From Sinotaia quadrata (taxonomy: Eukaryota > Mollusca > Gastropoda > Architaenioglossa > Viviparidae), in contig CM054182.1 of the NCBI GenBank assembly GCA_028829895.1, forward strand, positions 4,310,501 through 4,374,500: 64,000 bases of DNA. The letters are read 5' to 3'. Both the position numbers and the translations under genes were made by a program. The notes under the pieces were generated by a model. It saw only the letters and a program-made list of their open reading frames with translations. It did not search any database and was not told the origin of the DNA. Each line of letters starts with the position of its first letter. Position 1 is the stretch's first letter. Shown one piece after another: positions 22,800-36,600 of this stretch.

Positions 22800-24889
22800 G
22801 AAAAAGGATCAAGTTCCAAGCAACCTAGGGATGCAGATCTTAGAACACCCATTATCTAAAGTAGCTGTCTCAGAATTAGATCAAATTGGAGACTTAGGTC
22901 TTAGATCCATATCAATGATGCCAATCATGTTGTTAAACCCAGTGATACACTGAAATACAAAATATACATGAGATTTATTCTATCCTCTCTCTCTGTCTTG
23001 TACTTTCTCAAACTTACTTCTCTGCAAAGCAATGCATTATCCAACTACACATGAGACCAATATAATACACGAACATTGATATATAATTGAAATGAAAATC
23101 CAGCATCACAATAAAGTCACTTAACATACTAAACACTTTCTGCTTTGCATTAAAAGAATAGGTAATGCAATAAATATTTCTAAGTCTAAAATTTCAGTCT
23201 ATCAGCCAATTAACCTGCCAAGTTATCCCGGTACTTTACCTACAGACCAGAGTTCTCTCGTAGTGGCGAGCAAGAATTTTTACCCAGCGTAGAAACTAGT
23301 ATGGAGTTAATTTATGAAGAGCAATGTAGCTATTATTTTAAAGAAACAAACTAAAGTCGCTAGTTACCATTTTACAGACGGAATCTATTTTAATGAACAA
23401 TTCCAACTAACTACAGTTTCTTTACAATTTTAACCAATCCAATCATATTACTCTATATTACACGAAACAGTTATTTTCCTGATTTCATTGTGTGTGGGGA
23501 TGGGGGGGGGGGCGGGAGGATAGCTTTTGGGGGAGAGTAACACCTGGAGTAAATAGAGTTGTATTGAATGATACTTAAGAATTGAGTAAGTACAGCTGTA
23601 TTGGATGAGACTAACAAATTGAGTAAGAGCTGTTTTACTGAAACTGTGCCATGTAAGTGAATATCCAATAATTCATGATATTTTAAATTTAATAATAATA
23701 ATTTAAATAGTAATAATAGTTCTACTTTATTACTTTAAACTTCTATTAAAGAAGTGATGTTAAACTTGTTCCAACTTCTGACATTTTAATTAAACTCTGC
23801 CTCAGGTTTTCCCACTCCCTTAGTTATCTGCTGTCACACACCACTCTTCACTATTTATGTCACCTAAAAGACTACTGGTGAAACGTTTGGGCCGGTTTTG
23901 TTTCACACACACAAACACCACACTTCACTATTTATATGTCACCTAAAAGTCTAATGGTGAAGCGTTTGGGCCATTTTTGTGTTGCATACCACTTTTAACT
24001 AGTTAGATGTCGCCACAAACGAATCTGGAGAGGAAATTTAGTAAGATTGGAAATTACGTTTATAAAAATTAAAATCTCGCACAAACTAGGAAAATTAATA
24101 CGGAGTATAATAGTATACATGCATTTTCTTTGTAAACCCGCCTGAATTATAAATCTTTTTATTAGTTTGTCACTTAATTAATTGTTTGAAGGAATTAACT
24201 TTAATGTTATTTATTTAACTTAAATTTAATTTTATATTTCGTAACGTTTTCGAATTACCTAGGAATGCGCCATTAAAGTTAATGTTCCTGACGTTTTCAC
24301 AATTACCTGTCGAGTAAATTATTTGTCCTCGTTGTTTACATATCTGTTTCCGCTTTTTCACTGTTGAATGGAAACACAGGAGTAATTTAATACCCAAACA
24401 CGCCATGCTGGAATATGGACTTGGTAAATGCTTCAGGTTGTCAAATGGAATTTCATTGTACGGAATAATATGTCATTGCATTGCGAATATTCATAGACAT
24501 TCGCATTTTAAGCCAGATTCCAGACACTCAGACGAACCTGACGCCGAGATTACATAGATTTTGTCTAAAACAAAGGGAACGAACTACATTGACTTATTCT
24601 GATAAATTTATACAGGCAATTTATATTTGCCTTAGAAAGTGTGGGTATGCATTGAAGGAAGTTAATGATACCGAACAAAAACTGCAGATATATGCAAGAA
24701 AATTCAAGATACAAAAAAGAATGAATTGAGTTGCTTTTTGTTTGACTGTATTAGATGTGCTTTTGTATGGTAGTTATGGCTAGTACAGAATAGATACCAA
24801 AATTTGGGTTTAGAAAAGCAAATATTCAAACAAACAAACAAACAAACCACCTTTTCTCCAACACTGATTTTTTCCATATTTTTATTGCA
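22800..24889. other. Intergenic, no gene recognised
   Basis: AT-rich DNA with a homopolymer G run at about 23504 and a two-copy ~82-bp repeat (cactatttat...cacctaaaag) at 23845-23980. Open frames here lack recognisable motifs. Confidence 0.5.
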
Positions 24890-27519
24890 ATATTTTATAA
24901 ACATATAAGAAGTTAACGTACGCCCAAGAATTAGCAGTAAGAATGTCAATAAATGTGATTTTTCCATATTTTTATTGCAATGTTTTGTAAACATAAATAG
25001 AACTAAGAAATTAACATACGCCCAAGAATTAGCAGTAAGAATGTCAATAAATGTGATTTTTCCATATTTTTATTGCAATGTTTTGTAAACATAAATAGAA
25101 CTAAGAAATTAACATACGCCCAAGAATTAGCAGTAAGAATTTCAAAAAATGTGATTTTTTGCATATTTTTATTGCAATGTTTTGTAAACATAAAGAGAAC
25201 TAAGAAATTAACATACGCCCAATAATTAGCAGTAAGAATTTTTTAAAATGTGATTTTTTTCCATATTTTTATTGCAATGTTTTATAAACAAAATAGAACT
25301 AAGAAATTAACATATGCCAAGAATTAGCAGTAAGAATTTCAATAAATGTGATTTTTACCATAATTTTATTGCAATGTTTTGTAAACATAAATAGAAGTAA
25401 GCAAATTAACATACGCCCAAGAATTAGCAATAAGAATTTCAAAAAGTTGATTTTTTTCCATATTTTTATTGCAATGTTTTGTAAATATAAAGAGAACTAA
25501 GAAATTAACATACAACCAAGAATTAGCAGTAAGAATTTTAAAAAATGTGATTTTTTCCATATTTTTATTGCAATGTTTTGTAAACAAAATAGAACTAAGA
25601 AATTAACATACGCCCAAGAATTAGCAGTAAGAATTTCAATAAATGTGATTTTTTTCAATAATTTTTTTTTGCAATGTTTTGTAAACATAAATAGAACTAA
25701 GCAAATGAACATACGCCCAAGAATTAGCAATAATAATTTCAATAAATGTGATTTTTTTCAATATTCTTATTGTAATGTTTTGTAAACATAAATAGAACTA
25801 AGAAATTAACATATGCCCAAGAATTAGCAGTAAGAATTTCAATAAATGTGATTTTTTCCATATTTTTATTGCAATGTTTTGTAAACATAAATAGATCTAA
25901 GCAAATTAACATACGCCCAAGAATTAGCAGTAAGAATTTCAATAAATGTGATTTTTTCCATATTTTTATTGCAATGTTTTGTAAACATAAATAGAACTAA
26001 GAAATTAACATACGCCCAAGAATTAGCAGTAAGAATTTCAATAAATGTGATTTTTTACATATTTTTATTGCAATGTTTTGTAAACATAAATAGAACTAAG
26101 CAAATTAACATACGCCCAAGAATTAGCAGTAAGAATTTCAATAAATGTGATTTTTTAAATTTTATTTCAATGTTTAGTAAACATAAATAGAACTAAGAAA
26201 TTAACATATGCCCAAGAATTAGCAGTAAGAATTTCAATAAATGTGATTTTTTTCCATATTTTATTGTAATGTTTAGTAAACATAAATAGAACTAAGAAAT
26301 TAACATACGCCCAAGAATTAGGAGTAAGAATTTCAATAAATGTGATTTTTTTTTCAGTATTTTTATTGTAATGTTTTGTAAACACAAATAGAACTAAGAA
26401 ATTAACATACGCCCAAGAATTAGCAGTAAGAATTTCAATAAATGTGATTTTTTAAAATTTTATTGCAATATTTAGTAAACATAAATAGAACAAAGAAATT
26501 ACATACGCCAAGAATTAGGAATAATAATTTCAATAAATGTGATTTTTTAAATATTTTATTGCAATGTTTAGTAAACATAAATAGAACTAAGAAATTACCA
26601 TACGTCTAAGAATTAGCAATAATAATTTCAATAAATGTGATGTTTTTTTAAATTTTATTGCAATATTTAGTAAACATAAATAGAACTAAGAAATTAACAC
26701 ACGCCCAAGAATAAGCAATAATAATTTCAATAAAGGTGATTTTTTAAAATTTTATTGCAATGTTTAGTAAACAAAACAGATCTAAGAAATTAACATACGC
26801 CCAAGAATTAGCAATAATAATTTCAATAAATGTGATGTTTTTTTAATTTTAAATTGCAATGTTTAGTAAACATAAACAGAACAAAGAAATTAACATACGC
26901 CCAAGAATTAGCAATAATAATTTCAATAAATGTGATTTTTAAAAATTTTATTACAATGTTTAGTAAACATAAATAGAACTAAGAAATTAACATATACCCA
27001 AGAATTACTAGTAAGAATTTAAATAAATGTGATTTTTTCCATATTTTTAATGCAATGTTTAGTAAACATAAATAGAACTAAGAAATTAACATACGCCCAA
27101 GAATTAGCAATAATAATTTCAATAAAGGTTATTTTTAAATATTTATTGCAATGTTTGTAAACATAAATAGAACTAAGAAATTAACATACACCCAAGAATT
27201 AGCAGTAAGAATTTCAATAAATGTGATTTTTTTTCAATGTTTTTATTGTAATGTTTTGTAAACATAAATAGAACTAAGAAATTAACATACGCCCAAGAAT
27301 TAGCAATAATAATTTCAATAAATGTGATTTTTTAAATTTTATTTCAATGTTTAGTAAACATAAATAGAACTAAGGAATTAACATACGCCCAAGAATTAGG
27401 AGTAAGAATTTCAATAAATATGATTTTTTTTCAGTATTTTTATTGTAATGTTTTGTAAACACAAATAGAACTAAGAAATTAACATACGCCCAAGAATTAG
27501 CAGTAAGAATTTCAATAAA
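24890..27519. repeat. ~99-bp minisatellite, about 26 copies (gene B 3' flank)
   Basis: Unit marked by catacgcccaagaattagca and taaacataaatagaacta, repeated with point changes and small indels over 2.6 kb. On the minus strand nearly every unit reads gcAATAAAaata, and on the plus strand tcAATAAAtgtg. It begins at the stop codon of gene B, so it probably forms the 3' UTR and the polyadenylation region. Open frames within it are repeat artefacts. Confidence 0.95.
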
Positions 27520-27610
27520 GAATATCTCTGCATGCACTACGATATATGGCAAAGTCGTCGATCGCAATATCGGTTTTATCCCCATCGCCGATTTCAGCCT
27601 GCAGAATAAG
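27512..27610 (-). CDS. Gene B exon 11: MAM C-terminus and stop
   Basis: Acceptor tttctccctcacag is strong. Codes LILQAEIGDGDKTDIAIDDF then AIYRSACRDILY and TGA. The GDxxxxDIAIDDF...C block is the closing strand of MAM domains and completes the domain begun in exons 9-10 in frame. The final codons and stop fall in the first unit of the 99-bp array. A lost donor and further 3' exons cannot be excluded. Confidence 0.82.
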   Translation of the reverse strand, partial: LILQAEIGDGDKTDIAIDDFAIYRSACRDILY

Positions 27611-30600
27611 CTGTGAGGGAGAAACAAAGAACGTGTGAGCACGAGGTCGAACTATTTTGCATAAATTATTTAAAGTATGAGTTCAATAAGGTATTATAAA
27701 CGGACACACGTAGATTCACTACTATGGTATGTAAAATGTATAATATCTTTTTAAAAAATGATGGCAAACGTATGTCCTTCTATTTTAAGAAAGATAAAGT
27801 AGAAATGCCTATTATTTAATGTAGCAAAATTATTTTTCCTACTACTTCTCTGGCAGGATTTGCTATTATAAATATAAACCTACTTTACCCGCATAAAATG
27901 TGGTTTGTGTGACAGGAGCAACTCTAACCGTCGGTATCAGTGCTGTTTTTGAATGTTTATAAAGATAACAAGTCCTCCCCTATCTGGAATGTATATAAAG
28001 ATAACAAGTCCACCCATATCTGGAATGTTTATATGTTTATAAAGATAACAAGTCCACCCCTATCTGGAATGTTTATAAGGATAACAAGTCCTCCCATATC
28101 TGGAATGTTTATAAAGATAACAACTCCACCCCTATCTTAAATTTTTATAAAGATAACAAATCCTCCCTTATCTGGAATGTTTATATGTTTATAAAGATAA
28201 CAAGTCCTCCCTTATCTGGAATGTTTATAAAGATAACAAGTCCTCCCGTATCTGGAATGTTTATAAAGAAAACAAGTCCTATATTAGGTATGCTTACAGT
28301 GACTGCAGGTCTACCTTCTTGTATGAGGAATACACAGATAACAAATACACTCCTCCTGTATCAGTTAAGTTTAGAAATACAACAAATACAACACTGCTGT
28401 AAGAGGGATATTATAGAGATCACAATTCCATTTTCCTGTATCAGGAATATTTATAAAGATAATAAGTCTACTCCTCCTGTAACAGGGATATTATAGGGAT
28501 CACAATTCCATTTTCCTGTATCAGGAATATTTATAAAGATAATAAGTCTACTCCTCCTGTAACAGGGATATTATAGGGATCACAATTCCATTTTTCAAGT
28601 ATCGAGAATATTTACAAAGATAAAATATCTACTACTCCTCTATCAAGTATGTTTACAAAGATAAGTGTCTCTCTCTCCCCTGTATCAGGTATGTTTACAA
28701 AGATAAGTGTCTCTCTCTCCCCTGTATCAGTTATGTTTACAAAGATAAGTATCAATCTCTCCTGTATCAAGTATGTTTACAAAGATAAGTATCAATCTCT
28801 CCTGTATCAAGTATGTTTACAAAGATAATTGTGTCTCTCCCCTATATCAGGTATGTTTACAAAGATAAGTATCAATCTCTCCTGTATCAAGTATGTTTAC
28901 AAAGATAAGTGTCTCTCTCTCCCCTGTATCAGGTATGTTTACAAAGATAAGTGTCTCTCTCTCCCCTGTATCAGGTATGTTTACAAAGATAAGTGTCTCT
29001 CTCTCTCTCCTGTATCATGTATGTTTACAGTGTCTCTTTCCCCTATATCAGGTATGTTTACAAAGATAAGTATCAATCTCTCCTGTATCAGGTATGTTTA
29101 CAAAGATAAGTGTCTCTCTCTCTCTCCTGTATCAGGTATGTTTACAAAGATAAGTATCAATCTCTCCTGTATCAGGTATGTTTACAAAGATAAGTATCAA
29201 TCTCTCCTGTATCAAGTATGTGTACAGAGATAACAAGTTAACTCTGTATGTGCAGGAGAGATTTTTATAAAGATATTGGAGTCATCTCTTCTGTTCATCA
29301 GGGATGTTTACAGAGATCGCAAGTCTAGCTTTCCTGTTTACAGATGTTTAGTTAGATAGCTCGACTACATCTTTCATGTTTACTGTACTATAAATGTTTA
29401 ATTAGAGAGCTCGACTACATCTTTCATGTGCACCAGGAATGTTCCAATTTGCCTTTCCTCAACAAATCCATGAGTGGTTTGGCGATAACATTGAACTGGG
29501 GCTTTTTGTCAAAATCTAATTTAGAAAAATATTTTGAATAGTGAGCCTAGTGAAAAGGTGCTCTGGTCCAGGCACTGGTTTAGCTGAAAAAGCAATCAAC
29601 TTATTCAGCTGTCTTTAGTCCACACAAAGTCAGTATGAGCCAGCCTTCCTTCTAACTAGGACAATAGGAGAGCTATAAAGGGACTCAGACTTCAAGTCAC
29701 ACCTAACATAAGAATAACATAACATAAGAATAGATTTCCTGCTTTACAACATCCCGTTTAGCATAAGGTAAAATGTGGTTACATGCAGACTGGATTGTGA
29801 TCGCAAAGTACAACTGTAACTTGACACAGACTCATTTTTTCCTGATTTATCAGTAAAAATCCATGAATTTCTTTTATAACCCTCCATGAATGTTGAGATT
29901 CAGAGTCTGAGAGTTCCACATATAAAATAACATCATCAAAGGTTTCAACATCTGTTAGGCCTGAGTGTGGTACGGATTCAGCATCTGGTACAGAGGTAGC
30001 ATCATCCTCTATTACAATAGTAGCAGCCATATTATCTGATAGTGGTACGGATTCAGCATCGGGTACAGAGGTAGCATCATCCTCTCTTACAATAGTAGCA
30101 GCAATTTTATCTGGGCATTCTTTATACATTTTTATCAGATTAGCATGAAACATTTTCGATATAGATCTGATCGTAATTTGGAAATTGCACCCACTCAATT
30201 TATCAACAATTTCAAAGGGTCTTTACCATGATATATCTAATCTAACATCCACATACTGACTTCAATGTTACATGCTTTCGTTTTACGGTTGTACAGACTG
30301 TCTAGCTTGACTTTTGTGTAAGTTCTCAGCTATCTGACACAAAGTATCATTACAGCTAACAAGTTTAATCACCTGTTGGTATGTACTTTTTACAGATTCC
30401 ACTAGCCCACTCTCTATCCAATATTCTCTTAATATAGACATGTTTCCCCCTAATGGTCCCATATAAGAGTTTGAAGGATGAAAAATTAGTTGAATCTTGT
30501 GGTACTTTGTAAAATGCAAACAAAAATGCTGGCAAATACAAATCCTAATCATGTGGCCTTTCCAAGCACAGTTTTCGCAAGGACTTGGTAAGAGTAGAGT

Positions 30601-33600
30601 TCAGGTTCTTGACTAAACCATTACACATAGGGTGGTAAGGAGTAGTTGTAAACTGCTTTACTCTCAATAGTTGATTATTCTCTTTCATTAACTCACTCGT
30701 GAATTGAGTTTCCAATCTTTTCTTTTGGAAATCATGCCCACAAGAAAATGGTCAACAGTGCATTTTCTAAGGAACTAATAGAATTAAGAGCAAGCACCTC
30801 ATGGTATCGCATAGCATAATCAATGATAGTGAGAATCCATCTGTGGCCTTGACTTGATAAGGGCACAAATTCTCCAATGAGATTAGTGACTACATGCCTA
30901 AAAGAAATATCAGTTGTTGGGGTTTCACTAGGTGTTCCGTCTTTCTATTCACCTGCTGACAGATATTGCATTACATGCCTAGTGATGTCCTCCATCATAC
31001 CTGGCCAATAGAACCCAGCATCCACATGAGCTAAAGTTTTGCTTGGTCGTAGATGACCAGCAGTGGGTAGACCATGAGCCAAACACAAGTTTGCTGAATA
31101 GCTGGGAAATACTACCAACTGACAGCTATCAGTCCCTTCCTCTTTATGAATCAATAGACCACCTTCGAGCAAAACTCAGTAACTCTGAAGATTTAGAAAT
31201 GTACGATCCTGAGAGCTTGGTCTTCTCTTGACAACTAGAGAAGTGTTAATTGTGCTGCTCTGAGCAGGGCATTTTCTCCCTCAGGTTCACCCAGTCTGAC
31301 AATCAAAAATAATGATCTGCCATGCTATGAATGTATCCAGTGTGACTTCCTGGTGACATGCCCCACCAACAAAAGTTATTGATGAATCACCTTCACAATT
31401 GCCACTGACATTTATGGTTCACCTTGCATACCTTTATACATGCCCATAGCTTCAGTTTTCTGAGCTGCAGCTTGCCTGTGTGTGAGTATGAATACATAGT
31501 CAGGTGAATTTGGGGTGTCCTCACTATTGAGAACGTGTTTACATCCCATGATATCACTCTCAACACAATCTAGATATATATATGAATGCTATCTATGTCT
31601 ACCATCACAATGGATACTTTATCTTTTACACCAATGGCTATCTATGTCTACCATCACAATGGATACTTTATCTTTTACACCAATGGCTATCTATGTCTAC
31701 CATCACAATGGATACTTTATCTTTTACACCAATGGCTATCTATGTCTACCATCACAATGGATACTTTATCTTTTACACCAATGGCTATCTATGTCTACCA
31801 TCACAATGGGTGCTTTATCTTTTGCACCACTAGCTAGAGTGATCATTTGAAAGTGTCCAGTGTAGTCACTTTCCTTCACTAGTCTATACTACTAACCCAC
31901 TTCCACAACCAGTTCAAGAGGACTGGAACACAATGTCCATTTTATGTTTGCATTAAAACGAGTTGCTCCACTTGGTTCCATGACATTTATGTTACCTGGG
32001 CAATAACATTTAATATGGCCTGATTTGCGACAGTTAAAGCACACTACTGGTTCATTTTTAACACTTTTGTCTTTACTGTTGTCTTACTAAATGGAGGAGG
32101 TGCAAGAGAGGATCCTGTGTTAGGTTTATTATCTGGCTTGTCACTCTGTCGTTTAGGCATCACTTGTTCATTAACTGGCCTGCATGGTTCAAAATTATGT
32201 CTAGCTGTCAGATTAACATGTGTCCCATGTATTTCTTCATACCTGTCAGCTGCTTTTAACCAATCTCTTTGATCCTTTGTCCTTAACATAAGCTAAAAGT
32301 GCTAGAGGACATGATGTCTGTAATTTGTCAATCTTAAAGTGATTCCACTGTCAAGTTTCACCTTGTCCATCTCTTATCACCTTGTCAAAACGTACTGTAA
32401 CTTACTAGCTGCCTGTGAAAGTGTATCAGTGTTTTCTCTCTTAAACTGGTGAAACCTACATCTTATGTCTCGCTGGTCACTCTAAAGCAGGGTGCACAAA
32501 CCGCAGACCAATACATGGCTCTATGCGGCCCCCAGAGGACTTTTGGATGTTAACATTATTACGAATGTAAAGCACATTGTTTCATTATTTGTGTTGTTTT
32601 TTCTACTGAGTCATCCATGTGGTGGCCCTCCACGCACTATCAATCAATTGGAAATTTGGCCCTCTGGCCTAAAACGTTTATGCACCTCTGATCTAAAGTA
32701 TACCTTATAAGCCCCGTACTGCTGTCTGTAACAACCTCTATAGCTTATGGGTGATGTCCCTCTGTAACTTAGTGATGTCTCTAACAATCTATAGAACTTA
32801 ATGGACGTCTCTAACAACCTCTATAACTTACGGATATCTCTAACAACCTACAGAACTTAATAGATGTCCCTAACAACCTATAAAACTTAATGTTCGTCTC
32901 TAACAACCTCTATAACTTACGGATGTCTGTAACAACCTCTATACATTACGGATATTTCTAACAACCTACAGAACTTACGGATGTCTTTAACAACCTACAG
33001 AACTTAAGGATGTCTGGAATAACTTATAGAACTGACGGTTGTCTCTAACAATCTATAGAACTTAAGAAGTGATAAATGTCTCTAACAACCTGCAGAATGT
33101 ACAGACCTCTCTAACAATCTATATAACTTATCGATCGTCTCTAGCAACCTATGGAACTTACAGATATCTCTAATACCCTGTAGAACATACGGAAGTCTCT
33201 AGCAACCTATAGAACTTAAAGATATCTCTGACACCCAGTAGAACATACGGATGTCTCTAGCAACCTAAAGAATTTCCAAATATCTCTAACAACCTGTGGA
33301 ACTTTGGGAATTGCCCTTTGAATAAGTTCATCACAGTTATGCCAAAATCTCGAGACAAATCACTAACAGCAAATTGATATATTATATAAGTCAGTGAGAT
33401 AATTCAGTATAATCACACGAGATCGATGTATTATATAGGTCAGAGATATAATTCAATATTGGTACACGAGATCGATATATAATATATGTCCCTGACATAA
33501 TTCAATGTAGCTCTGCAAGAAGACTTCAAGCAATAGAGCCAATACTGTGAGAAAATTGTGACAATTGTAATTCCAACTCAGGACTTACACGGAACGAGGA

Positions 33601-36600
33601 TGGCGCCAACACGTCAGTCATATATTCTTGCCATTTTCCCTCATTTAAACTCAGAATAGTTCTGACGGTATGCTCGGTTATATTGGGTCCTGTACTCAGA
33701 ATTTTAAAGGTACCATTCTGTGGATTTTGAAAGTATAACCCAAAGTGGATGCAGTATTGTCCTCCATCAAATGTCGGTGTCAGAAGTCGTGCCTTCTTGC
33801 CACAGTGTGCTTCTACCTCAGCGTAAATGTAGTATCCTGAAAACAGGCAAACTGATTGTAGAACTGGGATTGACAACAAAAATTATCAAACACTGAGAGA
33901 GAAAAAAGAAATCCCAAAGAACAAAATTAAAAGAACACGAAAATTAAAACTACTGAAGGGCATTGCCTAATTTCATGATGAATTATGCAAAAGACGCCTG
34001 ACATATAAGATATATTCTGAGGTTTGAGATCTCTAGATTTTGGAGTTAATAATTCATTTATTTTTAATATTTCAATGTAAATAAATTCACCAGTTTTCCA
34101 CCACCCATCCATCCTTTTTAATAACATTAATTTATCTACCAATGTATTTAATTATTTTCTTGTATGCATTGCTTTTTGACTAATAATTGATTTTTTTCAT
34201 ATTTACTGATTTTCAGGCAAATACTGATTTGGGGTAATGTACTTATATTCTTGTATGTATTCATTTTTTTTTATATGTACCGATTTTCTTGTGTATACTG
34301 GTTTTCTGGTACGTAATTGTTTTCCTTCAGTATTGATTTACTTGTGTGTATTCATTTTCTGGTATATACTGGTTTTCTTGCATGTACTCAATCTATTGTT
34401 TGTAGTGATTTTTATTGGGTGTACTGATATTCTTTTTTTTACATACTGATTTTCTTTTATGTCCTCATTATGCTTCAGTACTGATTCTTTTATTGTGTGT
34501 ACACACTTTCTTTATGTGTACTGTCACCTCCACCATTCTCTCTTGTGAAAGGGGGCGTGGCTTCATCAGCAGCACGCAGGATCTGGTTATTATCACATAC
34601 ATGTACAATCAATTGTATTCCTATAAGATGATAGGGACTGTAACATACATGTACAATCAATTGTATTCCTATAAGATGATAGGGACTGTAACATACATGT
34701 ACAATCAATTGTATTCCTATAAGATGATAGGGACTGTAACATACATGTACAATCAATTGTATTCCTATAAGATGATAGGGACTGTAACATACATGTACAA
34801 TCAATTGTATTCCTACAAGCTGATAAGGACTGTAACATACATACACAATCAATTATATTCCTGTAAGATGGTAAGGACTGTGAATTACATACACATTCAT
34901 TTGTATTCCTGTAAACTGATAAGGGTTGTAACATACCTGCACAATCAATTGTATTCATGTAAGCTGGTAAGGACTGTGAATTACATACACAATCAATTGT
35001 ATTACTCTAAGCTGATAAGGACTATAACATTCATGCACAATTGCATTCTGTAAGCTGGTAAGGACTGTAACATACACGCACAATCAATTCTATTCCTATA
35101 AGCTGATAAGGACTGTAACATACATGCAAAATCAAATCTATTCCCATATACCAATAATGGCTGTAACGTATATTCCCATACACCGATAACATTTGGTTGT
35201 ATTCCTATAAGCCAATAAGGACTGTAACATACATGCAAAATCAAATCTATTCCTATAAGCCGATAATGGCTGTAACGTACCTCTTTAGTTTTATTCCCAT
35301 ACACCGATAACATTTGGTTGTATTCCTATAAGCTGATAACAAACCTTAATATTTGGATATATACCTATAAACTGATAATTGGCCTTAACATTTGGTTGTA
35401 TTATTATAAACCGATATCAGGTTTTAACATTTGGATGTATACCTATAAACCTATAACAGATCTTAACATTTGGTTGTATTCATATAAACTGATTACAGGC
35501 ATTAACATTTGGTTGTATTCATATAAACTGATAACAGGCATTAACATCTGGATGTATTCCTATAATCTGATAACAGGCATTAACATCTGGATGCATAACT
35601 ATAAACCAATAAAGATTGTAATCCTCACCACCAATAATGAATGTGGTCATGACCCTAACCTTTTACTTGTAATCGTGTAAGCAAAAAAGGATTGTGGCCA
35701 TAAGCTTTTACTTGTAATCCTGTAAGCCAAAAAGGATTGTGGACACAACCTTTTACTCGTAATCCTGTAAGCCAAAAATGATTGTGGCCATAACCTTTTA
35801 CTTGTAATCCTGTAAGCCAAAAAAGATTGTGGCCATAACCTTTTACTTGTAATCCTGTAAGCCAAAAAGGATTGTGGCAACAACCGTTTAATTGTAATCC
35901 TATAAGCCAAAAAGAATTGTGGCCATAACCTTTTACATGTAATCATGTAAGCCAAAAAAGTTTGTGACCATAACCTTTTACATGTAATCCTATAAGCCAA
36001 AAAGAATTGTGACTATAACCTTTTATTTGTAATCCTACAATTTCAGTCAATAAAATTACTTAAATGAATAAAATTAGTTCAGTTTACAATTGTATAGTTT
36101 CTCAATACCATATACATTTAGCAAGTGGTTCACAGCAATGCTTATTAACATGTGTCTATTTAACTGTTAGCACTTACCGGCTGCAACGATTTTAACAAGT
36201 GTGGACAAAGCAATACACATGCTTATTTTATCTTGATCATTTCTACAAAATGTATCAATCACTAATGCCACTTAGCTTGTGTGAGAAAAATACAATCATA
36301 TAAATATTTTACATAGCATTCTACAAATAAGAATTACAATAATTTAGAGAAGTCAATATATTTACCACTATGTAATGTTCGTGCGCAGTCAGCATGGACG
36401 CGATTATCTGCCCTTGAGTGCGGGCACTGTTAAAAAAACGTGTGCGTTTGAGGAATTTAGATTCATTCATGAGTATATATGAATGACTCTAGGTCAGCTG
36501 CGAATTAACACTACGTCACGATACGGAACACAAGTGACCAAATATGGGCGTCTCGTATCCGTTAATGGCCTTTCCTTCACCTTTAGAGCGACATTGTGCC

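Larger units (their letters stand above)
29440..32700 (-). mobile_element. Decayed Ty3/gypsy-type LTR retrotransposon, order gag-PR-IN-RT
   Basis: On the minus strand, 5' to 3': gag with a CCHC knuckle, protease end, integrase, then reverse transcriptase, riddled with stops, frameshifts and internal deletions. Integrase lying upstream of RT is the Ty1/copia-like order known in Gmr1-type Ty3/gypsy elements, not the usual gypsy order. It sits in intron 10 of gene B, sense with the gene. No flanking LTRs recognised. RT is cut short, RNase H not seen. Confidence 0.8.

Noticed and set aside
24704..26385. Series of 60-96-codon frames containing MFTKHCNKN
   Set aside because: All are readings of the 99-bp array; the shared motif is just the repeat unit.
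27370..27642. 90-codon minus-strand frame overlapping gene B exon 11
   Set aside because: Out of frame with the MAM signature; the correct frame starts at the acceptor at 27610 and ends at 27512.
28829..29233. 134-codon plus-strand repetitive frame
   Set aside because: Reads a ~40-bp minisatellite in intron 10 of gene B.
34415..35053. 212-codon plus-strand open frame with YMYNQLYSYK repeats
   Set aside because: Product of a 48-bp intronic minisatellite; no flanking coding signal or domain.
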